From Psychrobacillus vulpis (lineage in GTDB: Bacteria > Bacillota > Bacilli > Bacillales_A > Planococcaceae): a stretch of 46,694 nt of DNA. Shown in pieces: positions 17,712 to 25,560 of the stretch. The translations under genes and the position numbers were made by a program. The stretch is from NCBI RefSeq assembly GCF_006861825.1, contig NZ_VDGI01000003.1, positions 1-46,694 of the forward strand. The letters run 5' to 3'. The notes under the pieces are model-generated. The model had not been told where the DNA came from. It made no database searches and worked only from the letters and a program-made list of their open reading frames with translations. Position 1 is the stretch's first letter, and every line of letters begins with the position of its first letter.

Positions 17712-18125
17712 ATGAGGATTCGTAAATTTAAGATGAATGAAAGTGGATTGGAACGCTTTTTTGGGCCACTTGAGGCAAAGATTATGGACATCTTATGGAA
17801 CGATGTTGAGATGACTATTAAAGATGTCCAGCATGCTCTTGAACGAGAAAAAATGACGAATTTCAATACAGTCATGACCGTCATGAATCGATTAGTTGAA
17901 AAGGGGATTCTTCAAAAGAGAATAGAAGGAAGAGTATCCCTATTTAAACCAATTTTAACTAGAGTTGAGTTTTTGAATACACAATCAAAAGAAATGACGA
18001 ATGAACTTATGAATGAATTTGGCAATGTTGTTGTCAGTCATATGTTAGATGCCCTTGAAGACGTAGATGATGACTTAGTCGCTAAACTAGAACGCAAAAT
18101 TAAAGAATTGAAAAAGGATATGTAA
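17712..18125 (+). CDS. BlaI/MecI/CopY family transcriptional repressor
   Basis: A 137-residue repressor with an N-terminal winged helix (about 15-80: LERFFGPLEAKIMDILW, TIKDVQHAL, NTVMTVMNRLVEKG). A C-terminal helical dimer segment follows (about 90-135, FGNVVVSHMLDALEDVDDDLV). The ATG at 17712 follows GAGGTGG; the frame extends to 17688 without a better ribosome site. The M56 peptidase gene starts 3 bases after its stop, the usual repressor-protease pair in which the membrane protease cleaves the repressor on a signal. No beta-lactamase or PBP2a gene follows; instead come disulfide-redox genes, so the regulon is probably bdbD-bdbC-resA. No cysteine is present, so direct metal or redox sensing by the repressor is unlikely. 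Confidence 0.88.
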   Translation: MRIRKFKMNESGLERFFGPLEAKIMDILWNDVEMTIKDVQHALEREKMTNFNTVMTVMNRLVEKGILQKRIEGRVSLFKPILTRVEFLNTQSKEMTNELMNEFGNVVVSHMLDALEDVDDDLVAKLERKIKELKKDM

Positions 18126-18128
18126 CTT

Positions 18129-18977
18129 ATGTCCAAACGTCAATCATCTCTTATGCTCACCTTATCACTTATCATCTCGGGATTGATTTTTCTCCAAATG
18201 GGTTTATACGTTATCTCGATGCTGGGAGGGTGGAACGTTAAGTTTAACCTTGTCGTAGTATGTCACAGTTGGATGAAAGCAGTCGGTTTGTCGTCATTGG
18301 AATATGCACTGGATGCACTCGTTATCAATACTCTGTTTATTTCCATTTGGAATATAGGATCTCAATTGGTTCATACTTTTCGAATGAAAAAACGATTGGA
18401 GCAATATAAAGAGAAAACGCTCACTATCAGTATGGGGCAGAGATATAGCAGTGGGAAAGAAAATATTATTATCATTTCACATCCTGCGCCAATTGCTATT
18501 ACGATGGGATTTATTTGGCCTAAAATCGTTATTTCAACAGGTTTGATGAATTTATTAAGTGAGGATGAACTAAATGCTGTCATTTCTCACGAGATGTATC
18601 ATAAGGATAATCGTGATCCGCTTAAGATCTTTTTGTTATCACTTTGTGCGTCCACTTTATGGTATATCCCAATCTTGAAGTGGTTTAATCAAAAATATAA
18701 AATCATTCAGGAAATATTGGCGGATGAATTTGCTATAAAAAAACAGCAGACTTCAGTTAACTTGGGGAGTGCACTTTTGAAAATGCTGAAAGTAGGCAAG
18801 CTAGAAAAAATGCCTTTTGCATATGTATCATTTGCAGATACATCCGTAAATTATAGAATTGAATATATTTTGAATCCAATAAACGATGTTCGATTGCAAG
18901 TTCCAATGAAAGTCGCATTCATGTCGTTCACCATCTTTATATTAATTTGTGTATTTTTTATTTACGCGCTTGCGTAA
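18129..18977 (+). CDS. M56 family (BlaR1-like) membrane metallopeptidase
   Basis: A 282-residue membrane protease. Hydrophobic helices lie near 8-30 and 62-80. A cytosolic domain carries the zinc site HEMYH (154-158), followed by ILADEFAIKK near 195, which supplies the third ligand. A last helix lies near 260-280. BlaR1 and MecR1 are about 600 residues with a C-terminal penicillin-binding sensor; that domain is absent here, so the signal is not a beta-lactam bound in that way. It begins 3 bases after the repressor gene, so the two are probably coupled. Inferred role: on a membrane or extracytoplasmic signal it cleaves the BlaI-like repressor and induces the downstream thiol-redox genes. Confidence 0.85.
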   Translation: MSKRQSSLMLTLSLIISGLIFLQMGLYVISMLGGWNVKFNLVVVCHSWMKAVGLSSLEYALDALVINTLFISIWNIGSQLVHTFRMKKRLEQYKEKTLTISMGQRYSSGKENIIIISHPAPIAITMGFIWPKIVISTGLMNLLSEDELNAVISHEMYHKDNRDPLKIFLLSLCASTLWYIPILKWFNQKYKIIQEILADEFAIKKQQTSVNLGSALLKMLKVGKLEKMPFAYVSFADTSVNYRIEYILNPINDVRLQVPMKVAFMSFTIFILICVFFIYALA

Positions 18978-19029
18978 ATTTTTTACACTATCACACTACG
19001 CTATGTAGTTTAATGAGGAGAGTATTATT

Positions 19030-19671
19030 TTGTCGAAGAAAATATTTTGGATTATCGGTATAGTAGCTGTATGTATTGTAGGAATTATTGTATTAACAGA
19101 TGTGAAAGAAAAAGCGGTAGCATTCGACTATGAAGGACAGCCTTTTTTAGGGGAAGAGTCGGCACCAGTTGAGATTGTGGAATTTGGTGATTACAAGTGT
19201 CCTCATTGTGAGGAGTTTAATAATAGTCTCTTCCCAATTATTAATGAGGAGCTAGTAGAAACAGGAAAAGCGAAATTTTACTTTATGAACTACTCATTTA
19301 TTGCTGCTGATTCAACTACAGCTGCCCAATTTGCGGAAACAGTTTACAAGGAACTAGGCAATGGAAAGTTCTGGGAATTACATCACCTGCTATTCGCCAA
19401 TCAAACGACAGAATCTGGACAAGAGAATTTAATGACAGAAGAATTTTTAAATGCAGTTTTATCGAAAGTTGCAACTCCTGATGAAACAGAAAAAGTGATG
19501 CAGGCTTTTAGTGAAGGCAAGGGGAAGGAAGCATGGAATAAAGATATGAGCACTGCAAAAAATCTTGGTGTCTCTTCAACTCCATCAATATTTATCGGTG
19601 GTAAAGAATTCAATGGGAGAACAATGAACGATTTTGTCAAAATGGTGGAAGAGGCTGCTGATGGTAAATAA
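19030..19671 (+). CDS. bdbD: DsbA-like thiol oxidase BdbD
   Basis: A 213-residue membrane-anchored thioredoxin-fold oxidase that introduces disulfides into exported proteins. An N-terminal anchor spans about 5-23. The active site is C57-P-H-C60 (YKCPHCEEF), and the cis-proline is P185 (VSSTPSIF). A helical insertion fills the middle, as in DsbA proteins. The start is TTG at 19030 with GAGGAG 9 bases upstream. It overlaps bdbC by 11 bases, so oxidase and its quinone-linked partner are made together. It follows the BlaI/M56 pair by 52 bases with no terminator seen, suggesting common control. Confidence 0.93.
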   Translation: MSKKIFWIIGIVAVCIVGIIVLTDVKEKAVAFDYEGQPFLGEESAPVEIVEFGDYKCPHCEEFNNSLFPIINEELVETGKAKFYFMNYSFIAADSTTAAQFAETVYKELGNGKFWELHHLLFANQTTESGQENLMTEEFLNAVLSKVATPDETEKVMQAFSEGKGKEAWNKDMSTAKNLGVSSTPSIFIGGKEFNGRTMNDFVKMVEEAADGK

Positions 19672-20065
19672 GTCACTACTTTTTGCATGGATTGTGTCTA
19701 TTATTTCGATGATAGGAAGCTTGTTTTTCAGCGAGCGAATGGGTTTTATTCCGTGTACTCTTTGCTGGTATCAACGTATTTTGATGTATCCATTTGTAAT
19801 TTTTCTAGGTATCGCATTTTACCGTAATGATCGTGAAATATATAAATATATTCTGCCGATGTCTGTCATTGGGATGATTATGTCCAGTTACCACTATGCG
19901 TTGCAAAAAATTCCCGCGATGCATGAGTTTAGCGCTTGTACGAACGGAGTTCCATGTTCAGGACAATATATTAATTGGTTTGGGTTTGTTACAATTCCTT
20001 TTTTAGCACTCATAGCTTTTACATTCATTACAATTATGATGCTATTACTTTGGAAACGTAAATAA
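19661..20065 (+). CDS. bdbC: DsbB-like disulfide oxidoreductase BdbC
   Basis: A 134-residue four-helix membrane protein that reoxidises BdbD and passes electrons to quinone. The first cysteine pair C32-TL-C35 (CTLCWYQR) is followed by a second pair C93/C99 (ACTNGVPC) in the outer loop. Length and layout match BdbC/BdbB (about 138). The ATG at 19661 is chosen because GAAGAGG lies just upstream; a longer frame to 19634 would overlap bdbD further. All four redox cysteines are present, so a functional pair with BdbD is expected. Confidence 0.92.
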   Translation: MVNKSLLFAWIVSIISMIGSLFFSERMGFIPCTLCWYQRILMYPFVIFLGIAFYRNDREIYKYILPMSVIGMIMSSYHYALQKIPAMHEFSACTNGVPCSGQYINWFGFVTIPFLALIAFTFITIMMLLLWKRK

Positions 20066-20118
20066 TTAAACTTCTGCATCAAAACGTATTTTCAGAGGTA
20101 GAAAGGACAATCGTTACA

Positions 20119-20652
20119 ATGAATAAGAAGAAAAAACGATTTTATGTACGTCTAATAATATTAGGATTAATGATAGGAGCAATCGTCTTTACCATTTACT
20201 CCAATTTAACTAAAGAGAGAACAGCGATATTGCAGGTAGGAGATGAAGCACCTAATTTTGCACTTGTTGATATGAATGGGGAGAAACATCAACTCTCAGA
20301 TTACAAAGGACAAGGAGTCTTCTTAAATTTTTGGGGAACTTGGTGCAAACCTTGTGAAAGAGAATTCCCTTTAATAGACAAGCAGTATCAACAATATAAA
20401 GATCAAGGTCTTCAAATACTAGCTGTGAACATAGGTGAATCTAATTTTGTAGTTCAAAAATTTATCGATAGAAAAGGCTTAACATTCCCAGTATTAATTG
20501 ATAACAATAAAAGTGTAATGGAAACTTACAATATTAATCCTTTGCCCACAACTTTTCTAGTTAATCCAGAAGGTAAAATAGAGAAAATAATTACAGGGGA
20601 AATGAGTGAAAAAAGTATAAAGAAAAATATGGAGCAAATAATGCCAAACTAG
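20119..20652 (+). CDS. Membrane-anchored thiol-disulfide oxidoreductase, ResA/TlpA-like
   Basis: A 177-residue protein with an N-terminal anchor (about 10-28) and an extracytoplasmic thioredoxin-like AhpC/TSA-TlpA domain. The active site is W75-C76-K-P-C79 (GTWCKPCEREFP). The cis-proline lies in NINPLPTTFLV. This matches ResA (about 179 residues), which keeps apocytochrome c haem-binding cysteines reduced. No resB, resC or cytochrome genes are nearby, so here it more likely serves as a reductant or isomerase beside BdbD/BdbC, or as a second ResA paralogue. The gene starts 53 bases after bdbC with AGAGGTAGAAAGG upstream of ATG. Confidence 0.85.
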   Translation: MNKKKKRFYVRLIILGLMIGAIVFTIYSNLTKERTAILQVGDEAPNFALVDMNGEKHQLSDYKGQGVFLNFWGTWCKPCEREFPLIDKQYQQYKDQGLQILAVNIGESNFVVQKFIDRKGLTFPVLIDNNKSVMETYNINPLPTTFLVNPEGKIEKIITGEMSEKSIKKNMEQIMPN

Positions 20653-20703
20653 AAGTTTATTGGTTGGATTAAGTGTAAAACTGCGAAATGGATAAAATGC
20701 ATG

Positions 20704-20743
20704 GAGCTATCTAATCTCTAGTAACGAAGGGCATTAGATAGCT
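20704..20743 (+). terminator. Hairpin after the resA-like gene
   Basis: AGCTATCTAAT pairs with ATTAGATAGCT (20705-20715 and 20733-20743). The tail is only moderately T-rich, so termination is probable but not certain. Confidence 0.6.
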
Positions 20744-20817
20744 TCTTCATGTTTAGAAGTGCTTAGTTACTTGAACTAAGATGCAAAACTAATTATTGTT
20801 ATTTCAGTACGAGTACC

Positions 20818-20846
20818 TTGATTGAGATATTGATTAGTGATATATT
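20818..20846 (+). promoter_or_regulatory. Promoter of the rib operon
   Basis: TTGATT (20818-20823) and TATATT (20841-20846) are separated by 17 bp. Transcription would start about 15-20 bases before the first FMN riboswitch. Confidence 0.6.
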
Positions 20847-20866
20847 ACAAGGGAAAATTAAATATA

Positions 20867-20991
20867 GTCCTTCGGGGTAGGGTGAAATTCCCGACCGGCG
20901 GTGATGATGCAAATCTAAGCCCGCGAGCCTTTATGGCAGGATTTGGTGAAATTCCAAAGCCGACAGTACAGTCTGGATGGGAGAAGGACAG
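20867..20991 (+). promoter_or_regulatory. FMN riboswitch (RFN element), copy 1
   Basis: A full FMN aptamer: TTCGGGGTAGGGTGAAATTC, then CCGACCGGCGGTGAT, AAGCCCGCGAGC, GGCAGGATTTGGTGAAATTC, CCGACAGTACAGTC and GGATGGGAGAAGGAC, all in family order. Bound FMN should favour the downstream terminator at 21073 and stop transcription. A nearly identical second copy begins 275 bp downstream. Confidence 0.97.
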
Positions 20992-21072
20992 GATGACATG
21001 GCACTAATTCTTTTGCGAAAAATTACATCGTAAAAGGGTTATTTGATGTTGCTTAAAAATCATGAAAATCTC

Positions 21073-21110
21073 CCAACTCCTTAGGAATTCCTATGGGGTT
21101 TTTGTTTTTT
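21073..21110 (+). terminator. Expression-platform terminator of FMN riboswitch 1
   Basis: AACTCC-TTAGG and CCTA-TGGGGTT form a stem with an AATT loop, followed by TTTTTGTTTTTTT. The same arrangement follows riboswitch 2. Confidence 0.85.
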
Positions 21111-21140
21111 TAATACTCATAGTTACAATTGAATATCGAA

Positions 21141-21266
21141 AGTCCTTCGGGGTAGGGTGAAATTCCCGACCGGCGGTGATGACGAAAATCTAAGCCCGCG
21201 AGCCTTTATGGCAGGATTTGGTGAAATTCCAAAGCCGACAGTATAGTCTGGATGGGAGAAGGACAA
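21141..21266 (+). promoter_or_regulatory. FMN riboswitch (RFN element), copy 2
   Basis: Same conserved blocks as copy 1, with differences confined to a few positions such as GATGACGAAAAT in place of GATGATGCAAAT. It lies 155 bases before ribE. No gene or clear promoter separates the two copies. Confidence 0.97.
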
Positions 21267-21343
21267 GATGACATGGTACGAATTCTTTTGCAAAAAATAG
21301 ACTGAGCAAAAGGCTTATTTGTCTATGCCGAAAATAATCTCCC

Positions 21344-21374
21344 AAACTCCTTAGGTAAACCTATGGAGTTTTTA
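21344..21374 (+). terminator. Expression-platform terminator of FMN riboswitch 2
   Basis: AAACTCC-TTAGG pairs with CCTA-TGGAGTTT around a TAAA loop, followed by a short T-run, 47 bases before the ribE start. Confidence 0.85.
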
Positions 21375-21420
21375 TTATTGCTCGAAAAAAGTTTTTTTTG
21401 TACAGAAAAGGAGGGGTTTT

Positions 21421-22059
21421 ATGTTTACAGGCATTGTAGAAGAAATGGGAAAAGTAACATCGATTAATAAAGCTCCAAATAGTATGGAACTAACGATTCA
21501 ATCCAAAATCGTACTAGAGGATGTAAAACTAGGGGACAGTATTGCAGTAAATGGAGTTTGTCTAACGGTTACTTCCTTTACAAAAAATACTTTTACCGTT
21601 GATGTTATGCCGGAAACGGTTAAAGCTACAAATATTAAAAGCCTCCAAATTGGGACCCTTGTCAATTTAGAGAGAGCGATGAAATTTGATGGTCGATTTG
21701 GTGGACATTTTGTTTCTGGACACGTAGATGGAACGGGAGTCATTCTTCAAACTCAAAAAAGAGAAAATGCAGTGTATATTGATATTCAAATTTCCAAAGA
21801 GATCAGTGAATTATGTATTCCGAAAGGATCTATCACCATTGATGGTATTAGTTTAACTATTTTCAATATCACTCCTGAAAAAGTAACTGTATCGCTTATA
21901 CCACATACATTTGAGAATACCGTTATAGGTTTTAAAAATGTACGTGATGTTGTCAACATAGAAAATGATTTACTCGGAAAATATGTCATTCATCAAATGG
22001 GAAAGAGAGAAAGAAAAAGTAACTTGTCATTTTCATACTTATCCGAGCGTGGATTTTGA
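21421..22059 (+). CDS. ribE: Riboflavin synthase, alpha chain
   Basis: A 212-residue enzyme that dismutates two 6,7-dimethyl-8-ribityllumazine molecules to riboflavin. Two lumazine-binding barrels follow each other. The first starts MFTGIVEEMG with GDSIAVNGVCLTV (about 38-50); the second has GFGGHFVSGH-like FDGRFGGHFVSGHVDG (about 87-102) and GSITIDGISLTI. The length matches the family (about 215). The ribosome site is AAAGGAGGGG before ATG. It is the first gene after the two riboswitches; in Bacillus ribD normally comes first. bases 22060-22075 separate it from ribBA. Confidence 0.95.
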   Translation: MFTGIVEEMGKVTSINKAPNSMELTIQSKIVLEDVKLGDSIAVNGVCLTVTSFTKNTFTVDVMPETVKATNIKSLQIGTLVNLERAMKFDGRFGGHFVSGHVDGTGVILQTQKRENAVYIDIQISKEISELCIPKGSITIDGISLTIFNITPEKVTVSLIPHTFENTVIGFKNVRDVVNIENDLLGKYVIHQMGKRERKSNLSFSYLSERGF

Positions 22060-22075
22060 AAGAGGGGTTTAAAGA

Positions 22076-23287
22076 ATGTTTCATACAATAGAAGAAGCAA
22101 TAGAAGATTTAAAAGCAGGGAAACCAATTATTGTGGTGGATGACGAAGATAGAGAAAATGAAGGCGACTTAGTAGCGTTAGCTGAAAACGTTTCACCTGA
22201 AACGATTAACTTTATGGCAACTTACGGTCGAGGACTTATTTGTACACCGATAACAGAAAAACTGGCAAAAATGCTAGATTTATACCCAATGGTCACAAAC
22301 AATCAAGATCATTACGGAACGGCTTTTACAGTGAGTATTGATCATGAAAATACATCAACTGGAATTAGTGCATTTGATCGAGCTGAAACAATCGTGCAAC
22401 TTTTAAATCCGCAGTCAACATCTGTAGATTTTCGTAGACCTGGACATATATTCCCCTTGATCGCAAAAGAGCACGGTGTACTTAAACGTCCCGGTCATAC
22501 CGAGGCTGCGGTAGACTTAGCTATATTAAGTGGGTCAGCACCAGCTGGGGTCATTTGTGAAATTATGAGTGATAATGGGGAAATGGCAAGATTACCAGAG
22601 TTATTAAATTTTGCAGAGCAATATCAACTAAAAATTATTACAATAGAAGATTTAATAACGTTTAGACTCACTCATGATGTAGACGTTGTTAAAAAAGAAG
22701 CAACTGTCAATTTACCAACTGAATATGGTGACTTTCAGATGATTGGCTACTCGAATTTAATAGATGACTTTGAGCATGTTGCGATGATTAAAGGAGACTT
22801 GCGAAAAGAAGAAGCACCACTTGTACGTCTTCATTCGGAATGTTTAACAGGAGATATTTTCGGTTCCAAAAGATGCGATTGTGGCCCACAACTAAAAATG
22901 GCTATGTCCATCATAGAGCAAAACGAAAGTGGTCTTGTATTATATATGCGTCAAGAAGGCAGAGGAATTGGTTTGTTGAACAAATTACGTGCCTATGAAC
23001 TGCAAGAAAAAGGTTACGATACAGTTGAAGCAAATGAAAAACTAGGTTTTCCTGCTGAAGCTCGTGATTATGCAATCAGTGCGCAAATTTTAAAAGATTT
23101 AGGTATTAAAAAAGTACGATTACTAACAAATAATCCAGATAAAATGGAAGGTCTACAGAAATACGGTATTACAGTTGTGGATAGAGTATCACTAGAAATT
23201 GGAGCAGAAAAAGAAAATGCGAACTATCTAGCAACTAAAAAATCAAAAATGGGGCACTTAATCAAAGGAGAGATTGGAAATGAATAA
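22076..23287 (+). CDS. ribBA: Bifunctional DHBP synthase / GTP cyclohydrolase II
   Basis: A 403-residue fusion providing both precursors of riboflavin. The N-terminal half (1-200) is 3,4-dihydroxy-2-butanone-4-phosphate synthase, with [13 protein letters not shown] (about 20-32), [10 protein letters not shown] and the [11 protein letters not shown] segment. The C-terminal half (about 205-400) is GTP cyclohydrolase II, with the zinc cysteines in [21 protein letters not shown] (C258, C269 and C271 by count) and [12 protein letters not shown]. It overlaps the start of ribH by 8 bases. Length and order match Bacillus RibBA (398). Confidence 0.96.
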   Translation: MFHTIEEAIEDLKAGKPIIVVDDEDRENEGDLVALAENVSPETINFMATYGRGLICTPITEKLAKMLDLYPMVTNNQDHYGTAFTVSIDHENTSTGISAFDRAETIVQLLNPQSTSVDFRRPGHIFPLIAKEHGVLKRPGHTEAAVDLAILSGSAPAGVICEIMSDNGEMARLPELLNFAEQYQLKIITIEDLITFRLTHDVDVVKKEATVNLPTEYGDFQMIGYSNLIDDFEHVAMIKGDLRKEEAPLVRLHSECLTGDIFGSKRCDCGPQLKMAMSIIEQNESGLVLYMRQEGRGIGLLNKLRAYELQEKGYDTVEANEKLGFPAEARDYAISAQILKDLGIKKVRLLTNNPDKMEGLQKYGITVVDRVSLEIGAEKENANYLATKKSKMGHLIKGEIGNE

Positions 23288-23747
23288 GAATTTTGAAGCT
23301 AATTTAATCGGAACAGATTTAAAAGTAGGTATTATTGTAGGTAGATTTAATGAATTTATCACTGGAAAATTATTAGATGGAGCACTTGATGGCTTAAAAA
23401 GACATGGAGTTGATGAAAGTAAAATAGATGTTGCTTGGGTACCAGGTGCTTTTGAAATTCCTTTTATAGCGAAGAAAATGGCAGAAACGAAAGAGTATGA
23501 TGCTATAATCGGTCTAGGTACAGTTATTCGTGGATCGACAACTCATTATGATTATGTTTGCAACGAGGCGGCGAAAGGGATTGCTTCAGTTTCGTTGGAA
23601 ACAGGTATTCCTGTTATTTTCGGAGTATTAACGACTGAAAATATCGAACAAGCGATTGAGCGTGCTGGTACGAAAGCGGGTAACAAAGGTTATGAAGCAG
23701 CAGTATCTGCAATTGAAATGGGTAATCTAACTAATATGTTTAAGTAA
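23280..23747 (+). CDS. ribH: 6,7-dimethyl-8-ribityllumazine synthase (beta chain)
   Basis: A 155-residue enzyme that condenses the pyrimidine intermediate with dihydroxybutanone phosphate; it forms 60-subunit shells in Bacillus. Conserved parts are [13 protein letters not shown] (about 18-30), VPGAFEIPF (about 56-64), [14 protein letters not shown] with the catalytic His88 region, and [11 protein letters not shown]. The ATG at 23280 is 9 bases after AAAGGAG; a TTG two codons earlier (23274) is in frame. It ends the operon, followed by a strong terminator. Confidence 0.95.
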   Translation: MNKNFEANLIGTDLKVGIIVGRFNEFITGKLLDGALDGLKRHGVDESKIDVAWVPGAFEIPFIAKKMAETKEYDAIIGLGTVIRGSTTHYDYVCNEAAKGIASVSLETGIPVIFGVLTTENIEQAIERAGTKAGNKGYEAAVSAIEMGNLTNMFK

Positions 23748-23755
23748 TAAATGGA

Positions 23756-23791
23756 AACATCACTTGTCGTTAGACGAGTGATGTTTTTTTT
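23756..23791 (+). terminator. Terminator of the rib operon
   Basis: A 13-bp stem AACATCACTTGTC with GACGAGTGATGTT (one G-U pair) and a GTTA loop is followed by at least six Ts. Confidence 0.9.
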
Positions 23792-23999
23792 CTAGGGTGT
23801 AACTTTATCGGATTATTAATACTTCCAATAACGTGGTACTGTCCGAAGTGTAGAAAATTTGAACATTGAGCACATAAGTAGGCGATAAAAGATAATTTCT
23901 TCCTATATAAAGCTCCATACCAACAAAGACTGCCGAAAATTAATGAAAATGGAGAAAGGAGAAATACAGAGTACTTTTAGTTGGAATTTTAATCCTTTT

Positions 24000-24050
24000 C
24001 GAGAGAAAACGACAATTACCCGAGAGAATAAAGAGTTCATCCGAGAGAAT
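24000..24050. repeat. 21-bp-phased CGAGAGAAT array, three units
   Basis: CGAGAGAA(A/T) starts at 24000, 24021 and 24042, again exactly 21 bp apart. It lies within the gene-free stretch 23792-24281; the rest of that stretch is A/T-rich with no supported gene. Same period as the arrays at 128 and 8138 but a different core word. Confidence 0.8.
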
Positions 24051-24281
24051 TCCCCACCTGTGACAACTTCAGGAACTTACGTCGAAAGTAAGCGCACTAG
24101 TGTGATACAACATTCATTTGAATTTACCAATTATAGGTAATTTGTTCTAATTTATATTAAAAATAATTTAGAAAAATCTGTGCCTTTTATCATATAAACC
24201 TTTATGACTATAGTATGTTTGATAATTCTGATTAAGTGGTAAAATGTTAATTAGAAGAATTATACAAAAGAGGTGAATTGT

Positions 24282-24959
24282 ATGAATTTAGTAAAATCCA
24301 CAGGCAACGGTATGTCTATTGTTTTAGGAAGTTTAGAGGAAAGAAAACGTGCGCTACAGCGGAAAGATGCAGGAGATGCCTACCGTAAGCACGCGGAATT
24401 TTTCTTTCCGAAAGCACCTTCCTTATCGGAACTAGAAGATCTATTACTTGGAAATAAAGAAAGAGAACCTGAAACACCAGAGGTAAGCGCTGCTGTTAGA
24501 GAATTTCAACAATTAGAGAAATCAAATAATATGTTAGATATAAAGGGTCCAGCAATACCTGTACAAACCATTGGTGGACCAACGCTTGAAAAAACAATTG
24601 AGCTTTTAGAAAAGGTAAGAAGCTCAGCGCTAGCTCCAGCTGAACCTACTCCACAGGACTTACGCGTTGCAGCCAGTGCATCTGCAAAAATTCAACAAGT
24701 GCAATCACAAATTAAGTTAAACCAAATAGCAAATAGTCAAATTGAAACAGAACTTATAAAACAAAAGGAAGACGAAGCATCCGTTTTGAATCGCTCTGTT
24801 CCATCGGATTTTCAATCTCCAAAAGTATTAGAAGAAGACTTGGAGAATTTGCAGAAAAAGCGATTAAAGGAGCAAGCTATTGCAAAATATTCGTATCAAG
24901 TACATTTGAAGCGATATGGTTTCACTGACCAACAAACTAGCTTCTTTCGCATAGCCTAG
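24282..24959 (+). CDS. SprA-related (PF12118-like) protein lacking the protease motif
   Basis: A 225-residue soluble protein. Residues about 95-155 read IPVQTIGGPTLEKTIELLEK, then VRSSALAPAEPTPQDLRVAA and SASAKIQQVQSQ. From memory this matches the C-terminal signature of the SprA-related/CJM1_0395 putative metalloprotease family, whose members have VR-AALAPAxPSxQDxxVAAxA. The family's HExxH-like motif, normally about 60 residues before this, is absent. The N-terminal third (KHAEFFFPKAPSLSELEDLL) and the Gln/Lys-rich C-terminus are not recognised. The ATG at 24282 follows AGAGGTG; a GTG at 24273 overlaps that site. The ybaK gene follows after 11 bases, so they are probably co-transcribed. Function unknown; enzymatic activity by the known motif is unlikely. 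Confidence 0.55.
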   Translation: MNLVKSTGNGMSIVLGSLEERKRALQRKDAGDAYRKHAEFFFPKAPSLSELEDLLLGNKEREPETPEVSAAVREFQQLEKSNNMLDIKGPAIPVQTIGGPTLEKTIELLEKVRSSALAPAEPTPQDLRVAASASAKIQQVQSQIKLNQIANSQIETELIKQKEDEASVLNRSVPSDFQSPKVLEEDLENLQKKRLKEQAIAKYSYQVHLKRYGFTDQQTSFFRIA

Positions 24960-24970
24960 GAGTATCAAAC

Positions 24971-25450
24971 ATGGGGAAAAAACAAAAAACGAATGCTGTT
25001 CGAATACTGGAACAGCAAAAGATAGATTTTGAACTAATTGAATATGAGCTTACAGGAGACAAAGTAGACGGGGTAACTGTAGCAGGCATAATTGGCTACC
25101 CTGCTTTTGTTGTGTACAAAACACTTCTTGTAACAGCTGGCCCACAAAAAAATTATGTTTGCATTGTCCCAGTGGATGACGAATTAGATTTAAAAGCCGT
25201 TGCGAAAGTAGTTGGAGAGAAAAAGGTTGAATTGCTACCTGTAAAAGATCTGCTACTTACCACAGGATATATACGTGGAGGGTGTTCGCCGATTGGTATG
25301 AAAAAACTTCTTCCTACTGTAGTGGATACAAGTGCAGAAAATCTCGATTTTATCATTGTGAGTGGCGGGAGAATTGGGCTTCAAGTGAAACTATCTTTGT
25401 CAGATTTACTTGCGATGACTAAAGGCCGTGTTTCTACTATATGTAAATAG
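24971..25450 (+). CDS. ybaK: Cys-tRNA(Pro)/Cys-tRNA(Cys) deacylase YbaK
   Basis: A 159-residue trans-editing domain that hydrolyses Cys wrongly attached to tRNA(Pro). The INS/YbaK fold is recognisable from TNAVRILEQQKIDFELIEYE at the start, the conserved Lys in VVYKTLLV (about 49), VCIVPVDDELDLKAVAK (about 62-78) and the GGCSPIGMKK loop (about 105-114). Length is normal. It has no membrane segment. It follows the SprA-like gene closely and is followed by a terminator. The related EbsC name is also used for this group. Confidence 0.9.
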   Translation: MGKKQKTNAVRILEQQKIDFELIEYELTGDKVDGVTVAGIIGYPAFVVYKTLLVTAGPQKNYVCIVPVDDELDLKAVAKVVGEKKVELLPVKDLLLTTGYIRGGCSPIGMKKLLPTVVDTSAENLDFIIVSGGRIGLQVKLSLSDLLAMTKGRVSTICK

Positions 25451-25504
25451 AAAATGAATAGAAATCCAATCTAAATAGGTTATAATTAATCTATTAGTAT
25501 ATTT

Positions 25505-25537
25505 ACCATTCCAACTATGTTGAGAATGGTTTTTTTA
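25505..25537 (+). terminator. Terminator after ybaK
   Basis: ACCATTC pairs with GAATGGT (25505-25511 and 25524-25530), followed by a run of seven Ts. Confidence 0.75.
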
Positions 25538-25560
25538 CGGGTATAGAAAGAAGGAGTAAT

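Noticed and set aside
23943-24140. A 65-codon plus-strand frame spanning the CGAGAGAAT array
   Set aside because: It has no ribosome site before its ATG, its content is dominated by the 21-bp repeat, and it has no recognisable domain.
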